64,000 nucleotides of DNA from Mycolicibacterium agri (lineage in GTDB: Bacteria; Actinomycetota; Actinomycetes; Mycobacteriales; Mycobacteriaceae): assembly GCF_002553505.1 (NCBI RefSeq), contig NZ_PDCP01000009.1:1-64000 (forward strand), written 5' to 3'. The notes under the pieces were generated by a model. It did not search any database. It had not been told where the DNA came from and worked only from the letters and a program-made list of their open reading frames with translations. This document shows, piece by piece, positions 34,127 through 41,679 of this stretch (within the stretch, counting starts at the first letter, position 1; every line of letters starts with the position of its first letter). Made by a program: the position numbers and the translations under genes.

Positions 34127-34918
34127 TTAGCTCTTGATCCAGCCGAAGCTGTCGGCGGAGGCGCCGGATGGTTTGTACTCGAGGCCGACCCACCCGTCGT
34201 ATCCCGCATCGCGGAGCGCGGTGAGCTGGGCGAGCAGCGGAAGTTCTCCGGTCCCCGGCTCGTGGCGTCCCGGCGCGTCGGCGATCTGCACGTGCGCGAT
34301 GCGGTCGGCATGGTCGGCTATCACCTTGTCGACGTCGTCACCGTTGACGGCGAGGTGATACAGGTCGGCGAGCAGGGCGATGTTCGGCTCACCCGCGCGG
34401 TCGATGACCGCCAGCGCGTCAGCCGCGGTCAGCAGCGGGTATTTCGGCGCACCGCTGACGGGTTCGATGAGCACCGTGCCGCCGATCCTGGCGGCCGCCT
34501 TGGCGGCCAATACCAGGTTCTCGGTGCCGAGTTCGTCCTGCTGCTGCGGCGTGGCGTCGTCGACGCGGTTGCCGTAGAGCGCGTTGAAGGCTTTGCAGCC
34601 CAGACGTTCTCCGATACCGATCGTGACGTCGATGTTGTCGCGGAACTCCGCGGAGCGGGCGGGCCACGACACGAGGCCGCGGTCACCGCCCGCCATGTCT
34701 CCGGCGAAAAAGTTCAACCCGACCAGTTGGGTTCCTGCGTTCTCGATCGCGGCGACGAACGCGTCGACCTCCTTGTCGGCGGGCACCGCGGTATCGAACG
34801 GCCACCAGAACTCGACGCCGTCGAAGCCGGCTTGCTTCGCGGCTTCGGGTCGCTGCAGCAGTGGCAGTTCGGTGAACAGGATGGAGCAGTTGACTTCGTA
34901 CGGAAGTGGGTGACTCAT
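34127..34918 (-). CDS. hyi: Hydroxypyruvate isomerase
   Basis: A 263-residue TIM-barrel enzyme of the xylose-isomerase-like/Hyi family. Landmarks are NCSILFTELPLLQRPEAAK, GFDGVEFWWPF, LVGLNFFAGDMAGGDRGL, IEPVSG, LLADLYHLAVNGDD, HVQIADAPGRHEPGTGEL and the final VGLEYKP. It interconverts hydroxypyruvate and tartronate semialdehyde beside gcl and glxR, as in E. coli. It begins 6 bp after the upstream NCS1 permease gene. Confidence 0.92.
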   Translation of the reverse strand: MSHPLPYEVNCSILFTELPLLQRPEAAKQAGFDGVEFWWPFDTAVPADKEVDAFVAAIENAGTQLVGLNFFAGDMAGGDRGLVSWPARSAEFRDNIDVTIGIGERLGCKAFNALYGNRVDDATPQQQDELGTENLVLAAKAAARIGGTVLIEPVSGAPKYPLLTAADALAVIDRAGEPNIALLADLYHLAVNGDDVDKVIADHADRIAHVQIADAPGRHEPGTGELPLLAQLTALRDAGYDGWVGLEYKPSGASADSFGWIKS

Positions 34919-34924
34919 GGATTA

Positions 34925-36415
34925 TCAGGCTTCCTGCAGTTTCTCGGAGGTGCCACCGGGCGCTTCGGCCAGGGGACGACCTCGGGTGACGATGTAGTAC
35001 GCGATGGCGCCGAGTGCCGCCCCGATGAACCATCCGAACGGCGCGACCTTGCCGAACGTGGGCACCAACGCCAACACCAGCGCGATCACCGCCGACGGGA
35101 CGAACGCCTTGACCGCGTTGGGGTTGAGGCCTTTGTGGTAGTAGTACTGCGACTCCGGCGTCGGCAGGTACAGATCGGTCAGGCTGAAGCGGCCCTTGCG
35201 GTACCAGAAGTAGTCCAGCGCAAGGATTCCGAAGAACGGGCCGAGCAGCGCGCCAAGACCACCGAGGAAGTACGCGATGACCTCGGGGCTGTTGTACAAA
35301 TTCCAGGGCATCGAAACCAGCGCGAGAATCGACGTGATGATGCCGCCCTTGCGGAAGCTGATTCGCCTCGGGTTGACGTTGGACAGGTCGTAGGCCGCCG
35401 ACACGAAGTTCGCGACGATGTTCACGCCGATTGTGGCGATGACGAAAACAGCACTGCCCACGAGCATGATGAAGTCGTTGTCGACCCTCTCGAGTAGTTC
35501 GGCCGGATCGAGCACGGCCTCGCCGTACACCGACACCGACGCCGCCGACACGATCACCGACGTCAGCGCGAACGCAGTCCAGTTGAACGGCAGACCCCAC
35601 GCATTGCCCTTGACGACGTCGGTCCGTGACGGGGCGAACCGGGCGAAGTCGGAGAAGTTGAGCATCAGTGTCGCGAGCACACCTACGGTCAGACCCACGG
35701 CTGCGATGGTCTGGTAAAGCTGTTCGCCGGACGACAGATTCGCGTCGCCGCCGCCTTGGGTCCACGAGATGTTCCAGTCGGCCTGCGACAGCATCCACAC
35801 CGCCAGCGCGATCATCACCACCCAGATCGAGGGACCTGCCCAGCCCTGGAAGTGGCGGACCGCCTCCATTCCCTTTGCGACGATCACCATCTGGATTGCC
35901 CACAGCGCCAGGAACGCGATCCACCCGACGACATCGAGGCCGAGGATCCTGACCTCCGACAGTCCCTGCATGCCGGGGAAGAAGTGCAGCAGAAGCACTT
36001 TCAGCGCGATGGAGGCCAGGAAGGTCTGGATCCCGTACCACGCGATCGCCACCGCACCACGCACGAGCGCGGGGAAGTTGGCGCCCCAGATGCCCCACGA
36101 CATCCGCGACACAACGGGATAGGGTGCTCCGGTGTCGTGGCCCATGAAGCCCGACATGCAGCAGCCGGCGAAGATGATCAGTGCAGCGCCGAGGATGCCG
36201 AGCGTCACCTGGATCGGGCTCAGGCCCAAAAGGAACAGCCCTGCCGCGAAGGTGTAGTTGCCCGCGTTGTGCGCGTCGTTCATCCACAGCGAGAACAGGC
36301 TGTAGGTCGACCATTTGCGTTCGCCGGGCTCGGCGGGTTTGAGGTCTTTGTTGTAGAGGCGTCCTGCGGGATCCTGTGCTGCCAGGGCGACGGGGTCGAA
36401 CTGTTGGGTGGGCAT
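34925..36415 (-). CDS. NCS1 family permease (second paralogue)
   Basis: A 496-residue, 12-helix NCS1 transporter. It shows KWSTYSLFSLWMNDAHNAGNYTFAAGLF, GAPYPVVSRMSWG.WGANFPALVRG..A..WYGIQTFLAS, QGWAGPSIWVV, NFSDFARFAPS and the C-terminal LALDYFWYRKG. It is clearly related to the downstream permease at 28805-30280. The gene lies 29 bp after the racemase-family gene and 6 bp before hyi. Uric acid, hydantoin or allantoin are possible cargoes, given NCS1 specificity and the neighbours. The start is an ATG in the sequence MPTQQFDPVAL, with GGAACGCC rather than a strong ribosome site upstream. Confidence 0.88.
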   Translation of the reverse strand: MPTQQFDPVALAAQDPAGRLYNKDLKPAEPGERKWSTYSLFSLWMNDAHNAGNYTFAAGLFLLGLSPIQVTLGILGAALIIFAGCCMSGFMGHDTGAPYPVVSRMSWGIWGANFPALVRGAVAIAWYGIQTFLASIALKVLLLHFFPGMQGLSEVRILGLDVVGWIAFLALWAIQMVIVAKGMEAVRHFQGWAGPSIWVVMIALAVWMLSQADWNISWTQGGGDANLSSGEQLYQTIAAVGLTVGVLATLMLNFSDFARFAPSRTDVVKGNAWGLPFNWTAFALTSVIVSAASVSVYGEAVLDPAELLERVDNDFIMLVGSAVFVIATIGVNIVANFVSAAYDLSNVNPRRISFRKGGIITSILALVSMPWNLYNSPEVIAYFLGGLGALLGPFFGILALDYFWYRKGRFSLTDLYLPTPESQYYYHKGLNPNAVKAFVPSAVIALVLALVPTFGKVAPFGWFIGAALGAIAYYIVTRGRPLAEAPGGTSEKLQEA

Positions 36416-36444
36416 GGCGTTCCTTCGAATGTGGTTGAGGGGGT

Positions 36445-37185
36445 TTACTTCACCGGGCCGGTACCGGGCGACAGGGGCCAGCCACTGACTCGTTTCTGGC
36501 GTGGTGCGGCGAAAGTCCTTGTCTTGCTTGTGGTCAGGCCGAGCCCGACCAGGGCTTCCGCGAGTTTGACCGCAGCGGTGACGCCGTCGACGACGGGCAC
36601 ACCGGTGGCGGCGGCGACCGCCTCGTCGAGGCCGGCCATCCCGCCGCAGCCGAGGCAGATGACCTCGGCGCCGTCGTGGGTGACGGCGAGTTCGGCTTCG
36701 GCGACGATGGCCTTGACGGCATCCTTCGGTCGTTCTTCGAGCTCGAGCACGGACATGCCGCTGGAGCGCACCGAGGCGCACCTGGCGTCGAGTCCTGCGA
36801 GCTTGAGCCGGTCCTCGATCAGCGGGACCGTGCGGTCGAGCGTGGTGACGACGGAGTATTTGTGGCCGAGCAGCGATGCCACATGTCCGGCGGCTTCGGT
36901 GATGTCGACGACGGGGACCTCGCACAACTCCTGCAGGCCCTCGCGGCCGTGCTCGCCGAAACCGGCCTGCACCACGGCGTCGTAGGAACCCTCGTAGCGG
37001 GTGACGGCGTCCATCACACCCACCGCAGCAAAATAGCTCTCGAAGTTCCCCTCTACCGATTCGGCGCCGAAAGTCGGTGTCAGACCGACGATTTCGGTAC
37101 CGGGCGAGGCCACCGCGCGCGCCGAGGCGGCGATCGCGTCGGTCATGGATTCGGTGGTGTTGACGTTGACGACGAGGATCTTCAC
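36445..37185 (-). CDS. Asp/Glu/hydantoin racemase family protein with a single catalytic Cys
   Basis: A 246-residue member of the Asp/Glu racemase superfamily. The ammonia- or allantoin-type branch is suggested by ILVVNVNTTESMTDAI at the N-terminus and the ureide context. The second active-site Cys is present (Cys180 in CLGCGGMAGL), but the first is Gly75 in VVQAGFGEHGREG. True two-base racemases need both Cys, while arylmalonate decarboxylase has exactly Gly plus one Cys. It may therefore be a decarboxylase-like enzyme or a divergent allantoin/hydantoin racemase. The GTG start has GGGAG 6 bases upstream; longer in-frame starts run into the operator at 37220-37256. It is the first gene of the ureide operon. 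Confidence 0.78.
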   Translation of the reverse strand: MKILVVNVNTTESMTDAIAASARAVASPGTEIVGLTPTFGAESVEGNFESYFAAVGVMDAVTRYEGSYDAVVQAGFGEHGREGLQELCEVPVVDITEAAGHVASLLGHKYSVVTTLDRTVPLIEDRLKLAGLDARCASVRSSGMSVLELEERPKDAVKAIVAEAELAVTHDGAEVICLGCGGMAGLDEAVAAATGVPVVDGVTAAVKLAEALVGLGLTTSKTRTFAAPRQKRVSGWPLSPGTGPVK

Positions 37186-37219
37186 CTTGCGCTCCCGGGG
37201 CCGGTCGGCCATCTCGCTG

Positions 37220-37256
37220 TTTCCGTATCGCGGAGTTTTGTTTCCGATTACCGATA
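37220..37256. promoter_or_regulatory. Candidate IclR operator upstream of the ureide operon
   Basis: TTTCCGTATCGCGGAG (37220-37235), with internal TCCG...CGGA symmetry, is followed by TTTCCGATTACCGATAG. The core GTATCGCGGAG closely matches GTATCGTGGAG in the divergent iclR promoter (38606-38616). Two matching sites flanking the two transcription units support control by the IclR protein encoded at 38666. Confidence 0.55.
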
Positions 37257-37314
37257 GTGTGGGCGCAGTCACAGGCTCTGTCAATAGGGCAAAGCCAATT
37301 CGAGTGACCGGTGG

Positions 37315-38574
37315 TCAGGCGCGTGGACGGCGCCTGGCCAGCACCGCAAGCCTCTGCGAGTTCACGCCTACCCGCTCGTCGATCTCCGCGGCGTCGAATG
37401 CGCCGCATTCGAGCCCGCGCAGCAGGAATCCGGCCATCGCCGCGGCCGTGGCCGGCTCGTCCAGGAACCCGGATTGTCCGCCGTGGACGTAGGCGCGAAG
37501 CCGGTCGGCCGCCCCGTCCAGCCCTTCGCGGTAGAACGCATACGTCGCGGCGTAGCGGCTGGGCAGATGGCCGGGGTGCATGTCCCAGCCTTGATAGATC
37601 CCGCGTTCCAGGGAGCGTCGAACCAGTCGGGCGTGCAACCGCCACGCGGCGCGCACCGTTTCACGGTCTCCGGTCGGGAGCACGTTGGTCGACCCGTCGG
37701 ACACGAACACCCCGGTGCCTGCGGCGGCCACCTGCATGACGGCCTTCGCGTGGTCGGCGACGGGATGTTCGAGGCTCTGATATCCGGCCGCGACGCCGAG
37801 CGACGCCGAATAGTCGTAGGTGCCGTAGTGCAAACCGGTCACCCGCTCCCCTCCGGCGTGGACCATGCGCGCGATCAGCGCGGAGCCGTCGGCGCCGAGA
37901 ATCGCCTGGGGGGTTTCGACCTGAATCTCGAAATGCAGCGTGCCGGGTTGCAGCGAGCACGACTCCTCGACCTTGCCCAACGCGTAGCCGAATGCGACGA
38001 CCTGCTCGACGGACGTCACTTTCGGCAGCGTGATGACGAAGCCGTCGGTCAGTCCGCCCGCCTCCACCAGCGTGCGGACGAAGGCCGCAAGCGTGCGCAC
38101 GCCGCGACGCCGCGAGGGCGCCTCGAAACTCTTGATGCGGATGCCGTGAAACGGTGCGGCGCTTCCAGACGCTATCGACTTGGCGAGATTCGACGCGGCC
38201 GCGGTTGTCGCGGCATCCTCGTCCTCGTCGGGCCGCAGACCGTAGCCGTCCTCGAAGTCAATGCGCAGATCCTCGATCGGCTCCGAATCCAGCTTGCGAG
38301 AGATGCGGTCATAGATGTCGTCGGCGAGGTCCGCGTCGAGGCCGAGCGCGGTCGCGAACTCGGTGGCCGATTCGCCGTTTGCGGCGAGTGTGGCTTTCGC
38401 CTGCCCGGCCCAATCGCTTACTGTCGCAGCGTCATAGCGGTCCGCTGGGACGTATACCGTGTGGACAGGCTGCCGTCGTCCACGGTCGCCGCGATACGAG
38501 GATGCGAGGGCCGCGTCGGCATCGGCGAGCCGGACATCGAGCTCGTCGGCGAGTGCGTCGCGGTTGTCGGTCAT
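37315..38574 (-). CDS. DUF6986 family, HpcH/HpaI aldolase or citrate-lyase-like protein
   Basis: A 419-residue protein with a TIM-barrel pattern like CitE/HpcH: LRIDFEDGYGLRPDEDEDA (acidic loop about 105-125), IRIKSFEA, GFVITLPKVTSVEQVVAF, LHFEIQVETPQAIL (metal-binding Glu) and LHYGTYDYSAS (metal-binding Asp). Actinobacterial members of this family often lie near allantoin and malate-synthase genes. A glyoxylate- or malyl-type carbon-carbon bond activity is therefore plausible but unproven. It is transcribed away from iclR, across the operator at 38602-38638. Its stop overlaps a small palindrome TGACC-GGT-GGTCA (37305-37317). Confidence 0.8.
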   Translation of the reverse strand: MTDNRDALADELDVRLADADAALASSYRGDRGRRQPVHTVYVPADRYDAATVSDWAGQAKATLAANGESATEFATALGLDADLADDIYDRISRKLDSEPIEDLRIDFEDGYGLRPDEDEDAATTAAASNLAKSIASGSAAPFHGIRIKSFEAPSRRRGVRTLAAFVRTLVEAGGLTDGFVITLPKVTSVEQVVAFGYALGKVEESCSLQPGTLHFEIQVETPQAILGADGSALIARMVHAGGERVTGLHYGTYDYSASLGVAAGYQSLEHPVADHAKAVMQVAAAGTGVFVSDGSTNVLPTGDRETVRAAWRLHARLVRRSLERGIYQGWDMHPGHLPSRYAATYAFYREGLDGAADRLRAYVHGGQSGFLDEPATAAAMAGFLLRGLECGAFDAAEIDERVGVNSQRLAVLARRRPRA

Positions 38575-38601
38575 CGAACATCACCTCGCTGGGCTCGATG
38601 T

Positions 38602-38638
38602 TTTCGTATCGTGGAGATAATATCTCCGATAGCGGAAA
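38602..38638. promoter_or_regulatory. Candidate IclR operator in the DUF6986-iclR divergent promoter
   Basis: An imperfect inverted repeat centred on GGAGATAATATCTCC, with outer arms TTTCGTATCG and CGATAGCGGAAA. It lies 28 bp upstream of the DUF6986 start and 28 bp upstream of the iclR start, so it suits repression of both and autoregulation. A related sequence lies before the ureide operon. Confidence 0.62.
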
Positions 38639-38665
38639 CCGGAACCCCCTCGGGAGGACGACGCT

Positions 38666-39433
38666 ATGGCCGATGCGGCGCCGGAAGCGAAGACCCGCAG
38701 CGGGTCGGTGCAGTCGATCGAGCGCGCGTTCTCGCTGCTGGAGCTGATGGCCGATGCGGGCGGCACCCTGGGGCTGTCGCAACTGGCCAACCAGTCCGGG
38801 CTGCCGCTTCCGACGATCCACCGACTGCTGCGCACGCTCGTCGACCTGGGCTACATCCGGCAGGAGTCATCGCGCCAGTACGTCCTCGGCCCGCGCCTGA
38901 TCCGGCTCGGCGATGCGTCGTCGCGGATGCTCAGCGTGTGGGCGCGCCCGCATTTGGCGAGGCTGGTCGACGAACTCGGCGAGTCGGCGAATCTGGCGAT
39001 GCTCGACGGCGACGAGATCGTCTACGTCGCGCAGGCACAGTCACGGCACTCCATGCGGATGTTCACCGAGGTCGGCCGTCGAGTGGAGCCGCACTGCACC
39101 GCGGTCGGCAAGGCGATCATGGCCACCATGCCGATCGACGAGGTGCGCGACATCCTCAACCGTTCCGGCATGCCGCGACACACGGACACCACCATCACCG
39201 ATCCCGACGAGTTCATCCGCCAGCTGGCCTTTTCGGCCGAACACGGATACGCGGTCGACGAGGGTGAGCAGGAGACGGGCGTGCGCTGCGTCGCGGTCGC
39301 CATCCCCGACACGCCATCGCGGCTCGCGTTGTCGATCTCCGGACCCGCGGGCCGGGTGACCGACGAGCTCATCGAGCGTGCCGTGCCGCTGCTGACGAAC
39401 GCCGGCAAAGCGTTGTCGGCCGACCTGAGTTAA
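38666..39433 (+). CDS. IclR family transcriptional regulator, AllR-like
   Basis: A 255-residue regulator with an N-terminal winged helix-turn-helix (SVQSIERAFSLLELMA, LGLSQLA.QSGLPLPTIHRLLRTLVDLGYI) and a C-terminal IclR effector domain (HC.AVGKAIMA, GYAVDEGEQE.GVRCVAV, ALSISGPAGR). In Streptomyces and enterobacteria, AllR-type IclR proteins repress allantoin genes and respond to glyoxylate or allantoate. It is divergent from the ureide cluster with a palindromic operator between, so the same role is likely. GGGAGG precedes the ATG. Confidence 0.92.
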   Translation: MADAAPEAKTRSGSVQSIERAFSLLELMADAGGTLGLSQLANQSGLPLPTIHRLLRTLVDLGYIRQESSRQYVLGPRLIRLGDASSRMLSVWARPHLARLVDELGESANLAMLDGDEIVYVAQAQSRHSMRMFTEVGRRVEPHCTAVGKAIMATMPIDEVRDILNRSGMPRHTDTTITDPDEFIRQLAFSAEHGYAVDEGEQETGVRCVAVAIPDTPSRLALSISGPAGRVTDELIERAVPLLTNAGKALSADLS

Positions 39434-39500
39434 CCGGGACGACAGCGGCGAATCCGCTGGCTAACGATGCGGCCGGAGCCGGATCAGTAGGCTCTCGGGC

Positions 39501-41231
39501 ATGCCGTTCGACCGCGGGGAGGTTTTCGCCGGGTATGTGATCGAGAGACTGCTCGGCACGGGTGGAATGGGCGAGGTCTACCTCGCCCAGCACCCCCGCC
39601 TCCCCCGACACGACGCGCTCAAGATCCTGACCAGGAACTCCACCACCGACCCGGAGTTCCAGGCGAGGTTCATCCGCGAGGCTGAACTGGCCGCGACGCT
39701 GCGCCATCCGCACATCGTCGGGGTCCTCGACCGCGGCGAGTACGACGGCCGCCTCTGGATCTCGATGGACTACGTCGACGGCACAGACGCCGGCCGGCTG
39801 CTGCGCGAGAACTACCCGAACGGCATGCCGGAACGTGACGCCGTGGAGATCGTGACCGCTGTCGCCGACGCGCTCGACTACGGCCACGAACGCAACCTGC
39901 TGCACCGCGATGTCAAGCCCGAGAACATCCTCGTGACCGCATCGGACGGCCGTCGGCGGCGGGTGCTGTTGACCGACTTCGGCATTGCCCGCCGGATCGA
40001 CGACGTCAGCAACCTCACCGCCGACAACGTCGCAGTGGGAACGGTCAACTACATGGCCCCCGAGCAACTGTTGAACAAGCCCCTCGACGGCAGGGCAGAC
40101 CAATACGCTTTGGCTGCCACGGCTTTTCACCTGTTGACCGGGACGCCGCCGTTTCACGACTCCAACCGCGCCGTCGTCATCAGCCATCATCTGCATTCGC
40201 CGCCGCCGCGGATATCGGAACGCAGGCCGGATCTCGCGCACCTCGACAGGGTGTTCGCGCGGGCCCTCGCCAAAGAGCCCGACCAGCGCTACCCCACGTG
40301 CCTCGACTTCGCGCACGCTCTCGCAGCGCCGAAACGCAACCCGTCGACACAGCGCCTCGAGCGCATGCAGATCCACGGGATAGCGCACGGCGTCACGCAA
40401 CGTCCCGCCGATCCTGCGGGCGAGCACGGCACGCTGTCGTTCAGACTGATGCCGTATCAGCCGGTCGACAACCTGCCTTCCTTGATCCCGGTGGAGATTC
40501 AGACTCAGCTCACCGCGGTCCAACTCAACGACGGTGAGGAGGTCGACGTCAGCGGTGTCTGGGATGGCACCATGCTCGATGCCGACACCATCGCCACGTA
40601 TTCGGCTGGCACACAACCAAAGCGGGACTTTCCGCCGCAGGTCGACACGGCGCCGGTGAAACCTCCCCGACGCAGACGTCGCTGGATGGCTGCGCTGGCC
40701 GCGCTCGTCGGCGTCATCGTGGTGGCAGCGGCCGCCATCGTCTGGGTCAGCAACGGGAGCGGCGACTCGAGTCGTCCAGGGCCGGTCATCAAGCCGACCT
40801 CCGCGACGGTGTTCGCTCCCGGCGGTTCGCCGGACAACCCCGGCAAGGCCGACTTGGCGATCGACGGCAATCCCGATACCTTCTGGCCCACCGCGACTTA
40901 CACCGATCCCGTGCCATTCCCGACCTTCATCGAGGGCGAGGGACTCATACTGCATCTACCCGAGCCGACCGCGCTGAGCGCCGTCACCCTCGACGTGTCG
41001 AGCACCGGTACCGAGGTGCAGATCCGCTCGTCGCCCACGGAGAATCCAACCTCGTTGGCCGACACCACCGAACTCGTCGGAACGACGCCACTGCAACCGG
41101 GCAACAATCGGATCGAAGTCCACAACGACACCAAGACGTCGAATGTGCTGGTCTGGATTTCCAAGCTGGGCACCACCAACGGGCAGAGTCGGACCGAGAT
41201 CTCAGAGATCACGTTGCAAGCAGCCGGATAA
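39501..41231 (+). CDS. Receptor-type Ser/Thr protein kinase with extracellular jelly-roll-like domain
   Basis: A 576-residue PknB-family kinase. The kinase domain (about 8-275) has the Gly loop [12 protein letters not shown], Lys in [23 protein letters not shown] and [11 protein letters not shown] with Thr phosphosite candidates. A basic stretch and one transmembrane helix follow (about 390-415, [20 protein letters not shown]). The extracellular part (about 430-576) has a discoidin/F5-8C-like pattern: [48 protein letters not shown]. This type of ectodomain is also found on mycobacterial MurJ and may bind carbohydrate or cell wall. A small hypothetical gene follows 5 bp downstream. Confidence 0.9.
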   Translation: MPFDRGEVFAGYVIERLLGTGGMGEVYLAQHPRLPRHDALKILTRNSTTDPEFQARFIREAELAATLRHPHIVGVLDRGEYDGRLWISMDYVDGTDAGRLLRENYPNGMPERDAVEIVTAVADALDYGHERNLLHRDVKPENILVTASDGRRRRVLLTDFGIARRIDDVSNLTADNVAVGTVNYMAPEQLLNKPLDGRADQYALAATAFHLLTGTPPFHDSNRAVVISHHLHSPPPRISERRPDLAHLDRVFARALAKEPDQRYPTCLDFAHALAAPKRNPSTQRLERMQIHGIAHGVTQRPADPAGEHGTLSFRLMPYQPVDNLPSLIPVEIQTQLTAVQLNDGEEVDVSGVWDGTMLDADTIATYSAGTQPKRDFPPQVDTAPVKPPRRRRRWMAALAALVGVIVVAAAAIVWVSNGSGDSSRPGPVIKPTSATVFAPGGSPDNPGKADLAIDGNPDTFWPTATYTDPVPFPTFIEGEGLILHLPEPTALSAVTLDVSSTGTEVQIRSSPTENPTSLADTTELVGTTPLQPGNNRIEVHNDTKTSNVLVWISKLGTTNGQSRTEISEITLQAAG

Positions 41232-41236
41232 CAACG

Positions 41237-41650
41237 ATGGGTGTATGGGAGGACGCGCTGCGCGAAGCCGCGGCCCAACGCCGCGAAGAGGTTCAAGCGC
41301 TTCAGCGCCAGCGCGCACAGGCCGCCGAGCAGGCGCGCGTGCTCGGCGAGTTCCTCGACGGCATGCGCCGGCTGGGCGTCAAGCCTCGGCCTCATCCGTT
41401 TCTGGTGTTGAAGGGGCTGCCGGAACTCGGTCGTTACCGCCGGTCGCACAGGCACAAGATCATCGGCTGGGAGGTCTGCCCGAACGTGGTCGTCACCCCC
41501 GAGGGAGAGGTCTACGACCTCAAGGACCAGGACAGGGAGCCGTGCGATCTGCGACGGCCTCTGACGTTCCCGCAGCCAGACGGATTCTCGCGGTCGCTGA
41601 CCGAGCTGCTTCGCCAGGAGCTGGCCCGCGCGGAGGGCGGCACGAGGTAA
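41237..41650 (+). CDS. Hypothetical protein downstream of the kinase
   Basis: A 137-residue soluble protein. The first 45 residues form a charged coiled-coil (EAAAQRREEVQALQRQRAQA). The remainder has RPHPFLVLKG, IIGWEVCPNVVVTPEGEVYDL and CDLRRPLTFPQPDGFSRSLTE, which does not match a family I recognise. It is probably co-transcribed with the receptor kinase (5-bp gap) and could be a substrate or accessory protein; this is inference from position only. Confidence 0.7.
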   Translation: MGVWEDALREAAAQRREEVQALQRQRAQAAEQARVLGEFLDGMRRLGVKPRPHPFLVLKGLPELGRYRRSHRHKIIGWEVCPNVVVTPEGEVYDLKDQDREPCDLRRPLTFPQPDGFSRSLTELLRQELARAEGGTR

Positions 41651-41679
41651 CACCTCAATATCACTGGCTCGCCCGCTAT

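Noticed and set aside
33284..35497. A 737-codon plus-strand open frame across glxR, hyi and a permease gene
   Set aside because: It is antisense to three well-recognised genes and its translation has no domain pattern.
36416..37645. Long N-terminal extension of the second NCS1 permease
   Set aside because: The extension is out of frame with the racemase gene it covers. The permease family begins at the ATG at 36415.
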